Below are positions 1 to 11,833 of a stretch of 64,000 nt of DNA, piece by piece. Below the pieces are notes generated by a model that saw only the letters and a program-made list of their open reading frames with translations, did no database searches and was not told the origin of the DNA. Numbering within the stretch: the first letter of the stretch is position 1; each line of letters opens with the position of its first letter. Position numbers and translations under genes: made by a program. Origin of the DNA: Piromyces finnis. Lineage: Eukaryota; Neocallimastigomycota; Neocallimastigomycetes; Neocallimastigales; Neocallimastigaceae. The stretch spans positions 906,001 to 970,000 of the forward strand of contig MCFH01000004.1 of the NCBI GenBank assembly GCA_002104945.1. The letters run 5' to 3'.

Positions 1-1522
1 ATGAAAATTCAATAATAATTAATTCAATAAATGATTTCAAATTAGAAATTTTAGAAATTTGTTAATAAAATTTGAAAATATATTTAGTATGTATAATAAA
101 GGCGTTTTGTTCTTTATAAACATAATAAATTGATTATAGCAAAAAAATTTTATTAAAGTAAATATTAAATTCGTTTTTTTTTAAAAAAACATTTAAAAAT
201 TATGTTAATTTTCAATGCAACATTTTAACTATTTGAAGAATTATTGTAGAGTGTAGTGTTTTTTATAATATAATATTTAGTATTATAATATTGTGGTATG
301 AGAAAATATATTATTTTGAAATTAGTATTTTGTTTCATATATTAATTATTCTTACTTTTTTTTTTTAGTTAAAAGAAAAATCAATAACATTTAAACTTAA
401 ATATTTTATATATTTAGTAAAAGTATTATTTTATTAAGTATTTAAGATTAATCTTTTTTACGATTTTCGATTTTAATTATTTCTACTTTATAAAAAATTG
501 GTTCACCTAAAGTCTTTGCATCTTAATTGAATAAAGTAATATTTTATTTAAATTTATATTTATTCATTCACTTATATATTTAAAAGGTATTTTTAATAAA
601 ATGTGCTATTTTTTAGTAAAGGAATATTAGGAATGTACATTTCATTTAAGATTTCAATTGTACACAAAGGAAAAGACTTAACACATATATTCCATTATAC
701 TTTAATTTGTGGGTTTGTTTTATTATTATATTATTAAAGTTTAAATGAAAAGATTTGAAATAATTTATGTATATTGTATATATTGTATATATAAAATAAA
801 AAATGAATCATTTATTAATTATAATTATATTATAATATATTTATAACATATAAAAACTAATTAATTAATATTTGTATGTAATATATTACATTTTTTTTTT
901 AAATTTCTATCTAAAATAATTTTATACCAAATTATTATTAATGAATATAAAAGATCGATGAATTAATTTAATATATTGCACATTATTATTATTAATTAAT
1001 TTTTGTATTTACCCATATATTAATGTAAATTATTTTTTTTAGTGTAATAATTTAAAATTTAAAAAAAAAAAAAAAAAAATCAATGAAAATTTAAAAAAAT
1101 AATAACAACAAAAAATAAAGAACAAATTGAAAGTAAAATTTAAACATTTAATAATACAAAGTAGATTAGAGTATTTTAAAAATAAAAAAGTAGTAATAAA
1201 ACATTAAAAGAAAAAAAAACAATTAATGAAATTTTATTATTATAATACATTTTCTTTAATTTAGTATTTTTTTTTAAAAAATAAAAAAAAGAAATATTAA
1301 GACAATTAAAGTATTAACATAACATCAAATATATAATAGAAAATCTATACTATATTTAATTAACAAACAAAATTAAAAAAAAAAAAAAGAAAATATAAAA
1401 ATAAAGAGATTAAAAAAAGAATAATAGAATTAAAAATAATAAATCAATAATATATAAAAAAATAAATATTTTGAATAAACAACAAAAACAATAACAATAA
1501 TAATAATAGCAACAAAATAAAT
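1..1522. other. Intergenic, no gene seen
   Basis: Extremely A+T-rich DNA with no open frame resembling a protein and no RNA gene I could recognise. The last ~450 bases become A-rich on the plus strand, with several A tracts and AAT/AAC triplets just before the transporter start; this probably holds its promoter and 5' leader. Confidence 0.5.
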
Positions 1523-2923
1523 ATGAATAATAACAATAATATTAAATATAACAATAACTATCAAAGAGTAGTTTCAAATTCACCTACTCTTTCAGAATCA
1601 TCAAATTTATCATCAAATACCTTAATTAATATTGATGATTCTGACGAACAAACTTTGATAAATTTTGGTGTAAATAAAAAGACAGAATACTTAAAAACTT
1701 ATCAAAATAATAATAGTAAAACTTTAATAAAGGATGCTATCAATAAATATATATCATTTAATGTCTTAAAACTAGGATTTCTTATTATAGGATGGTATTG
1801 TGCTTCTGCTTTTCATAGCAACTATCAAAAAAAGGTGTTAAAACAATACAAACATCCATTTACTATAACTTATTTACAATTTTTAAGTATTGTATTTTAC
1901 AGTGGAATTAGTCATTTCGCTGGATTTACTAAACTTCAAAAAATTTCAAAATATGTAGTTAAACAAACTCTTCCATTGAGTATGTTTCAAATTTTTGGAC
2001 ATTTATTAAATACTTTTGCTTTATCTTTAGTATCTGTTAATTTTGTTCAAACCATCAAGGTAAATAGTATTGTAAAATTAAAAAATAATAATTTTGTAAT
2101 TTTGTGTATTTAAATATATCTAAATGTTAAACTCTTTTCTAATGCAATATATGAATATATTTATTAAATATTAAAGGCATTAAGTCCGTTATTTATTATC
2201 GGTATCTATAGTATATTTTTCCATGAAAAATATTCTAAACAAACCTATTTTTCATTAATACCTTTAGTATTTGGTGTGATGTTAGTATGTTTCAACAAAA
2301 GCAGTTTTAATATTATTGGTTTTCTTTGTGCATTCTTTTCATGTTTTATCTTCGCACTTCAAAATATTTTCACTAAAAAAGTATTATCAAATTATAAATC
2401 CAAATCAGAAAAACTTGATAAATTCAATGTATTATTTTATTTTTCATTACAAGCCTTTATTCTTTTAACTCCATGGTGGTTTAAAGTAGAGGGATATCAA
2501 CTTTTCTTAAGTGGTGAAGAAAATGGATTAAGAGTAGGAGAAGATGTCAATAAAGCTATGTTGTTATTTAATATTATTATTAATTCAATTTTCAATTTCT
2601 GTCAAAGTTGTTTTGCTTTTACACTCATTCATCATGTCAATCCAGTTACATACAGTATTACTGGTTTAGTAAAACGTATTTTTGTAATATTAGTCTCTCT
2701 AATATTCTTTGGTGATAGTGTTACTTTAATTCAAGGTATTGGTATCACTATTACTTTTATTGGTTTATTCTTGTATAATAATGCAAGACATGCTTCATCA
2801 TCAAATAAAAATGATGAAAGTTTAAAAGCGCCAAAAAGAACTTTCTCATTAAGACGTTTTATTTATTCAAAGAATATATTACCAATATCAAGTAAAGAAT
2901 CTGATATAGAAAAATCGCAATAA
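1523..2923 (+). CDS. TPT/SLY41-like sugar-phosphate transporter, two exons
   Basis: Multi-pass membrane protein of the triose-phosphate translocator (TPT/EamA) superfamily, closest in feel to fungal SLY41-like Golgi/ER transporters. Exons 1523-2059 and 2177-2923; the intron 2060-2176 is GTAAAT...AAG, phase 0, and the join reads FVQTIK/ALSPLFIIGIYS. The product is 427 residues. The first ~80 residues are polar and Asn/Ser-rich and probably cytosolic. About ten hydrophobic segments follow, including GFLIIGWYCASAF, a conserved TPT-like PFTITYLQF, and the C-terminal pattern VNPVTYSITGLVKRIFVIL followed by a GxxxTFIGLFLYN helix, which is diagnostic of the family. Substrate cannot be read from the sequence: phosphorylated sugars, PEP or nucleotide sugars are all possible. 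The first ATG of the open frame lies just after an A-rich leader with in-frame stops, so the start is plausible. The C-terminal tail is basic/Ser-rich. Confidence 0.85.
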
Positions 2924-4297
2924 ATCCATTTCTTTCCGATTTTACAAAATTTTTATAAAAGAATTTTTTATTTATAAATATGATGTCATGAAAGGATAAT
3001 AGAAATATAATCACAGTAATAATAAGCAAAATAATCACATAATTATAATAATTGTAATAATGAAAATAGAAATATAATTATATAGATATATTTATATTTT
3101 TCATTATCATTTAAAGTATAGACAAAGAAAACAAGACAACTTTGTATATACAATTAATTTTTATTTTTTACAGAAAGAAAAAAAAAAAAAAAAAGCATAT
3201 TAATGATAATATATATATTATCGAAAATTACATATATACTTTATAGAATATTATTATAATAATAGATGAAGTATATATAGCTATTTATATAATTGGATTT
3301 AATTAGCATTAATCTAAATTTATTAATATATACCTTTTTAATAATATAGAAACTGGGGTAATTTATTCAATTAGTTAAAAAGTAGAATAATAATTAAATA
3401 AATATATATTAAAACAATTTTATACATTAGTATTATAAAAGTTAAAATAATCATTACTATAATAATATAGTATTAAAAAAAAAAAAAAAAATAAATAAAT
3501 AATTTAAAAAAGCTATAATAATTAACCATAATATCAAAGTAAAAATTGTGGCGTTGTTATTTGTAATATAAAAATTATTGTAATAATGACTATATAAAAG
3601 TTAATACTACCTTTAATGTAACATTATAAAAAAAATTTGAAAGATGTTACCCTTTTGCATAAAAATTTGTTTAATATTAGTGAATATGTAATTTTTAAAT
3701 GATAATTATTTTTTTAAGATTACTTAATTTATTATTAACAGCATATACAAATTAAAGTGTCGAGGGAAAAATTATTTAACAACAAAAATACTTGCAAACT
3801 CTAAAAATGTAATTTACTTTTGGATTATCAAGAAATAAAAAAAAATTTTTTTTTAATATAAAATATTTAATTATGCATAATTGGTAAAATAAAATAAATA
3901 AATTATTAATGTATAGAAATTCATAATTAAAAAAAAATTGAAAAAAAATTTTTTTTTTATGTGTTTTTTCTTTTATTTATTGTTTTACCTATTCACAGGC
4001 TTTATTTTTTAATATTTATTATAGTACTTTTTTTTTTTTCATAAAAAAGAAGGAATTTATGTTATATCAACAAAGATTTTATCTAGAAAAGAAAAACAAA
4101 AGTTGATATGTGTGATTAATAAATTTAAAAAATAAAATTAAAATTTTCTATTAAAGAAGAAAAAAGAAAAAGAAAAATAGGCATTCTATACATATATACA
4201 TTATAATAAACTGACTATCAATAATACTAATAGTCTAATAGTACTAATAATAAATTGTATAAAAAAGAATATTTATATTTAAAAAGATAAAAAAAAA
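2924..4297. other. Intergenic, no gene seen
   Basis: About 1.4 kb of A+T-rich DNA between two plus-strand genes. It has poly(A) runs near 3178-3195 and 3477-3491 and T tracts near 3945-4040. No protein-like frame or RNA gene was recognised. It should contain the transporter 3' end and the promoter of the SCAP-like gene. Confidence 0.45.
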
Positions 4298-7200
4298 ATG
4301 ATAATATCAAAAATAAAAAATAAATTAAAAAAAATAATAGAAATTATTGAGTCAATATTTTATTATAATGCTAAATTTAACAGTACCTATCCCTTATTTA
4401 CTATAATAAGTATAGTTATATTTATTATTATATTCTCAGCTCCAGTAATTCAACAACTTTTCCTAAGAATAAATTATCTACCAGAAGAACAAGTACAATT
4501 TCTTGATACCATATATCAACCACTTAATAAAATAAATCTGGAAAATATAGAAGATAATATTAAATATAACGAATTACTTTCTATAACAAGAAGTAAAATT
4601 AAAAATACTAATTTAAATTATAAAAACGGTGAACCATATAGTTATTTATTTGAAAAGGATGAATTAAATAAAATAAAAAATAAAACGTTACAAAATTTGG
4701 ATAAAGATAAATTAGGAAAATATATTTCTATAATAGAATATGTAACAGTAGATACAGAACATATAGATACAGAGTATGTCCTTGGCAGAGGTCAAGGTGT
4801 AATTAATAAAAATACAATATATCAAACTTGGAAAATACAAAATTTATTGGAAACTATGAACGTAGAAATACCAGAACAATATTTTCAATCCCAACCAAAT
4901 AATAAAAAACTAAATATAGGAGCAGCAGCGGATAAGACTATTGAAAATAAGAATATTCACAGTAATTTAAATTCCAGTCAAGAAAATGTTAAAGTAACAC
5001 CTCTTAATAATGACAATAAAAATAATTTAAATTTGGATAATAAAAATATACCCCACAAAACTTTTAATTTAAATGATATTTGCGTAAAAAATGAAAATAA
5101 AAAGTGTATTATCCATTCACCTTTAATGATATGGAAATATAATATTACTAAATTAGAAATAGATAATAATATTATAGATACCATAACATCTTATATTCAA
5201 AATAATGTTAATGAAACAGTATCATTTCATTCCATGTTTAGTGGAATTTCATTTAGTTCAACGGGAAAAATGAAATCATCTAATGCATTAATAATTACCT
5301 TTTTTATAGAATCAAAATTAATTTCTGGTACAACTCTAACTTCAAGTAAAGCTTGGACTCTCCTATATAAAAAAGTATTGAACAATATAATGGATAAAAA
5401 ATATCAAGATATTAAAATTTCTCAGTATAGAATTTCAAAAATTTCAAAAGAATTAGCTTATAAGGTAAAAATATCTTTTTTTTTTTTTTTTTGTTATCAT
5501 TATTATTTAATATATTAAATTATTATTGTATTAAAAAAAAAAAAAAAAAAAAAAAATTAATCATTTTTATATCAATTATTTATGTTGTAATATTATTTCA
5601 TACGTATATATATATATGTGATATAGACCGATAAGATTGATATTATACCTTCAGAATACATCGTATTATTTGCTATATATGTATCATTATTTATATATAT
5701 ATCTTTTTCAATTGGTAGAATTGAGTTTGTTAAATCAAAATATATTTTGGGTTTTGTAGCGGTTATTTCAGTTTCTTTATCCCTTATTATATCATTGGGA
5801 TTTTTAGAATTTTTATTTGGCGTTAATTCATCTATGTTTTATCCTTGGTATGACTTAAATATTTATTTGGATAAAACTAATTAAAAAACTAATTAATAAT
5901 AAATATTAATTATCTATTCTAATACAAATATTTAATAGGAGTGTATTTCCATATTTAATTATGACTATTGGCGTTGAGAATATAACTGTAATTGTAAAAT
6001 CAGTTGTAAATACATCCATCGAATTACCATTCACTGAACGTTATGCATTAGGTGAGTAAATATAGCTAAGAATGATTTTTTTTTTTTTTTTTTATTATTA
6101 TTATTATATAATTCATCATAAATTTTTAATTATCTTAATTTTTATTACCACTATTTTTTCCATTATTTATTAATAATCTATTAATTTTACGGAATATAAA
6201 AATTATATAATATTCAAATAATAATGATGTAGGAATGAAAAACATTTCATGGGAAATTATTATTCCTTTAATAATAAATGTAATAAATATTTCTTGTGGC
6301 ACTTTTTCTTCATATAGTTATATATCTGTAAATATTCATAATATTACATAAGAATTAGATTTATAAAGATATATTGCAATAATATTGATGAAATATTTTT
6401 TTTATTTATATTATTACTTTATAGGAGTTCTGTTTCTATACATCACTATGTATTGTATTTAATTTTTGGTTACAGACATGTTTATTTGGAACAGTGTTAT
6501 CTATTGATATTAAAAGTTTAGAAGTAATTATTGATATTATTATCCTCATTATTACTATTAAATTTTTGAGATATTTAAAAATGTTAATTTATCTGGAATG
6601 GTTTTATTAATTTAATATAAATATATATATATATATTTAAATTATTATTAGTTATACGATTTATATAAAATGCAATTTGAAAAAAATCATAAATTAATTG
6701 ACCGCATTGGAAAAAATAATATCCGTTATAGTAGTGATAATGAAAATAAACCATATCACCCAATATTAGATATTAAAAGTGAAGATTTTAGCGATACAGA
6801 AAGTTTAGACAATACTAAAAATAATAATAAGAGAAAGGTTCGTTGGAATTGGACTGTTGTATTTGTAAGTTTAATAAATTATTAATAGGATAATAAATAT
6901 ATATACATATTATTTATATTTTTTAAATCATTAATTAATCATTCTTTTTTTTTTTTTTTTTTTTTTGGTAATTTAAACCTTTCTAGATTGTTTTCTCATT
7001 ATTAATATTTGGTAGTAATATAAATCAGGATGAAGAAAATAAAGATGTTTTTTATTATTCAGAAAATTACAATAAAACTTACAATTCTTTATCTATGAAG
7101 AATAAAGATAGTATTGATTTAAATTCAGATGTCATTACTAGTATCAGTCATATATTACCTAAATATTGGAATATATTACAAAATAGATATAATGAAAAAA

Positions 7201-10148
7201 TTAATGTGGTATCATCGGATTTCACATCAATGAATATTAATTATTTTATTGTTATGAATAATTTACTACATATTTCTGTGGAAGATAAATTTGAAAAATT
7301 ATATGACCCGTCTGTTAATATCTTTGGTATAAATATTCTCAAATATCATTCATTCGTAATTATTCTCATTATGTCTTTTGGGCTATTAATGGTTATTTTA
7401 TTTTACATGTTTTTAAATTCTTGCTTCTATATCCTTTATTCAAAAATATCGGAATATTCTAAACGTATTACATCAACTTTTGTAAATTTACTGTACTATT
7501 TTGTTCCTATTTTTGATTATGATAAATTTATCTTTAAAAAGTATATAAATCCTTTGTATCAACCCAACTTTATTACTAAAGTAAAAAAAGAACAATTAGA
7601 ACACTATCAAAAATATATTAATTATAATGGTGCCTACTCCTCTTCCATTGATATTCATATCATTAATATTGATGAATATGAAACAATTGATTATATAATT
7701 ATTAAAAATCCAAATCAAAAATATATTTCAAATCGTTATCAACAGAATTTCGATGGAAAAGATGAGAAAGCTATTATTTTATGGGGAGGAAAAGATGGCA
7801 GCATCTATCTTTGGAGTGATGAACCTTTAATAAAAAAAAGAAATTATCAAAATAGAAAAGAAAATCCTGTAGGTGTCTATTATTATCGTAATCTTTACCT
7901 GGCGAAAGCAAAATATTATAAAAAGAATGATAATAATATATATATCTTTGAAAATTTTAGTGTTTACATTAACAAACCTACTTTTAAATGTGAAAAGAAT
8001 AATAATTATCATATAAATGATCTTTCACTTGACGTTTTCAATGATAATGTTCTGATGGCTAGTAAAACTTTTCTTTATCAATGGGAATATATTAATAAAA
8101 AAATTAATTATTTTGATATTATTAAAGCAGGGGAAGATGATGAAATTCTTTGGATTCTCAATAGTAATGAATACTACGATAATATCCAAAACTATAAAAT
8201 TAGTCAATACCTTCAAAATCAACAATTCTTTGATAATGATCTTGGTGCACAGATAAATAATAATGAGGAACCCTTTATAAAAATAGTCATCACTAAAAGG
8301 GGAAAGATTATTATTTTTGATGCTTTTATGAATATTATTAGTAGTAAAGAATCAGAAGAAACAGAACATCTTTTAAATCAATATCAATGCTATACCAGTA
8401 CCATACATGACAAATTATCAACGTCAGTTTATACCTCAGCTCACGATGAATCTTTTCAACGCAATAATCTTTCTTCTGTCAATAGTAGTACTACTAGCCC
8501 CACCTCGTCTATGACATCACCCTTTAATGAATATAATTTCCCTTCCTATAACCTTCCAATAAATAATATTCCTGTATGTTATCATTACGATGCCCTTAAT
8601 CGTCTTTGGATATCTTTTAAAAATAAAATGATTATATGCTATGAACTACCGTTATTGCAACCCTTATTTGTTCTAAATGAAAATATCATGCATTTTACAG
8701 TTTTGTCCCCTCAAGCGAAAGCAGAAATTAATATAAATAAAAACAATAGTTTCTATACCAACAACAATAACAACTATTGGTCTTCTCAATATAAAGGACA
8801 TAAACGTAATAGTAGTGATTATGGTAATAGCATTAATGAAAAATTATTTATATCGAGAAAATATTCCAAACTCATGACTTCTAATGAAGAAGTGGGATGG
8901 CTTGTTACTAGTGATGCCACTGGTTATATGACGGTTTGGAATATTAAAGAAGGAAGGGTATGGGATAATGTGAAATGTCCATCCTCAATCACCAAAATTT
9001 TTATTGTAAAATCGCAATCAAAACAAGGAACTTGGTGGATTGTAAGTAGTCATGAGGATGAAACTGTTAGATTCTGGAGTACCAATGCTGGAATTTTAAG
9101 TTGTTCTTCAGTATTATATCAACCAGGATGTAATACTATTGCTTGTCATAATAATGTAATTGCAGGAGTACGTCGCGTTCGTATTCAAGATAATACATTT
9201 ATTGAAAAGACAATGGTAAAACTTTTTATTTATTTGGTTCTGGTTCTAAACCTAATTGTTAATATCTTTCTCCGTTACTACCATTCTGAATCCTATAGTT
9301 CAGTGGATATCATCTATGAATATTTAATTCAAATTTACTATGACAAAGGAAGAACCATCCTACGTCGTACCTTTATTCGAATTCTTGACTTTATTTTCCG
9401 ATTTTTACCATTACCGGAAAATCTTACTTCTTCTACCAATACCCACTGTCAATTTAAAAACTTTCGTAATCTCCATCGTCATTGTCATCATCATACCTTT
9501 ATGGATTCAACTTCCACATCAACCTCTTCCTTTTCAAACTCTACAAAAGATGACAATCTCTGGATGTGGCAAGTTTGGCTCTACAATGTAGATACCGATT
9601 TACCGCGTTATCTAAATTTTGCTGTAGATAAACTTAATGGTTTAGGCGTACCTCCACAACGTGTGGTAGCTATGCCTCGTTTAAATATTCTTTTTCAGAT
9701 CTATGATCTTACCATTACCGAAGAAAATAATAGTTTTTCTTCAACTTCCTCATCGTTCAATCCTACCCATCCTCATGATGAAATGAGAAATTCCCAATCT
9801 ATTATCAGCAAAGGTGAACATTCCTTTAAGAAAAAGCAAAATGAGTTAAATATTCATGAAATTGGTAAATTATATAATGAAATACCTTCAGACGTAAATA
9901 TTGAAGATATTGGAAATAGTCTTGGAATAACACCAAATGAAGAATTTCATATTCACTTCCCAGAACATAAAATTCCTAATAATGTTAATAGAAAAGAACA
10001 CATTCTCCGGAAGTCGTATAATCAACCTCCTGTATTAAAAATTAATCATATCAATATTAATTCTAGACTTATCTGTTTTGATTTTGGACAACATCTTCGC
10101 GTCTTTTCATTTAAAAACATTGAAAGAAAAAAAAAAAATATGCATTAG
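4298..10148 (+). CDS. SCAP homologue (SREBP cleavage-activating protein), seven exons
   Basis: Sterol-regulated escort protein that in other eukaryotes carries SREBP from ER to Golgi. Exons: 4298-5464, 5627-5847, 5939-6051, 6233-6327, 6425-6523, 6652-6864, 6987-10148; 1689 residues, every junction in phase. An N-terminal membrane helix (residues ~30-50) is followed by a long polar loop. Exons 2-5 encode a sterol-sensing domain: MTIGVENITVIVKSVV matches the SCAP pattern of a V/I-G-x-E-N segment followed by KSVV, and FWLQTCLFGTVLSIDIK matches the sixth helix. The Asp of the SIDI motif, equivalent to human D443, is kept. The COPII-binding hexapeptide MELADL aligns with LELYDL here, split by an intron. 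Exon 7 has another luminal loop and helix (SFVIILIMSFGLLMVILF), then WD40-like blades such as ILWGGKDGSIYLWSD and TGYMTVWNIKEGRVW. SREBP and Insig are not in the window. Family call is strong; function in this organism is inferred. Confidence 0.88.
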
Positions 10149-11833
10149 AAGGTCTCCTTTAAACCAAAAAAAAAAAAAAAAAAAAAAAAACATTTATCAT
10201 TCAACTAATATATATAATCAAATTATTAGAAGTTATTTTTATAGTAAATAAAAAATAAAAATTATAAATAGAAATTATAAAATGGTTTTTTTTTCTCATT
10301 ATTATTTTCAAAAAAATTAAAATACTTTTAATCTTTTTTTTCTATTTAAAAGTATTAATAATATTTACTTATAAACATATTTTTAACATATTTATTAATT
10401 TATTTATTACTTAAAAATCATAAAGAATATCAAATAATTCTTTAAAAATAATACCATAGTAAAATAAAATATATCTATTAATTCACAGTCCCAATTTAGT
10501 AATCATTTTAAGATAAAAAATCATTAAAATTATTGCTTCTTTTAGATACAGGACAACATTAAGGATTATTATACATAATGTTACTTCTTATGTTTTTATC
10601 AAGTAACATTATCTATAAAAATAGTACTAATTAACGCTTTAATAAATAAAAAAAAACTTTATAAAAAAAATATAAAATAAATAAATATACATTTCTATTT
10701 AAAATGTAAATCTACTTCTTTATTTATGTTTCAATTAAAAATATCATTTTATATAAAACTGAGATCATATATAAATACGATACTTTCTTATTGATATAAA
10801 AAAAAAAGTAATAAAAGAGAAATTAAAAAGAATAAATCTTTCAATTTCTAATTTATTCCTTATCTTTTTACTTTATTTAATTTTGCTAGGTGTCTGGACA
10901 ATATATACATTAAAATAAATATATATTGTAATTTGCAAAGCGTATTATTTTTTTTTTAGACTTTACAATAAAAAATTTTTTTTTTCTTATATATAATATT
11001 AATAATTTGTCATTTTTTATTTCATGTTTATTATTAATAATTTTTTAATACAACTTTTTTTTTAACTTTTGATTTCTTCTTTAATTTTTATATAAAAAAA
11101 TTAAAGAAGAAATTGATATATTAATAAAAAAAAATTGATTTTTATATATAAATTTTTATTTCATTTTGATTGGGCCTTAAAAAAAAAAAGCTTGATTTTC
11201 AATCTTCTAATACAAATACATTATTATAGAATGTAATTATATTTTTAATAATTGTATTTTAAACATTTACATAAATTTTAACAGGGATTTTTAGATATTA
11301 TTATTGATTCATTTAATAAAAAATATACAATATTATTTTATCCTTTTTATAAGGATAGGAATATTTTGATTAATTCTATAAAATAATATGCAAATGCTTA
11401 ATTTAGGTAAAATACCAAAGAATTATAAATTTATTTTTATTAATTATTTTTATTCTTTTGTTATTTATTATTTATTATTTAATCTTTTATTTTTATTTTT
11501 ATTATTTATTTTTTATTTTATTTTGTTCTTAATTATATGATTAAGAATAATGATCAATACTAATCTATATTTAATATAATATAGTTAATAATCAATTATA
11601 TTAATAGATATTAACAAGAAGTAATAACTGTGCTGTGTGTAATTAAAAAAAAAAAATCAAAAAATTGGGATAAAAAAAGTAATATATGATACTTTTTTTC
11701 AATTATTTTTTTTACACAAAAAACTAAAGATGAAATAAATGATACATACGCCATTAATAAAAAAAATATGTATTCAATTCGTAATAGAAATACCACTAAA
11801 ATACGAAAATTCACCATTTATTTGTTATTATTT
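10149..11833. other. Intergenic between convergent genes; no gene seen
   Basis: A+T-rich spacer between the 3' ends of the SCAP-like gene (plus) and the copine gene (minus). It starts with a poly(A) run at ~10166-10191 and must hold both terminators. A 12-bp perfect inverted repeat lies at 10575-10612 (listed separately). No coding or RNA gene was recognised. Confidence 0.5.
10575..10612. repeat. 12-bp perfect inverted repeat (hairpin)
   Basis: ATAATGTTACTT at 10575-10586 is the exact reverse complement of AAGTAACATTAT at 10601-10612, with a 14-base loop. It lies between two convergent genes, ~430 bp past the SCAP-like stop. It could form a hairpin in RNA from either strand; any role in 3' end formation is speculation. 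Confidence 0.6.
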
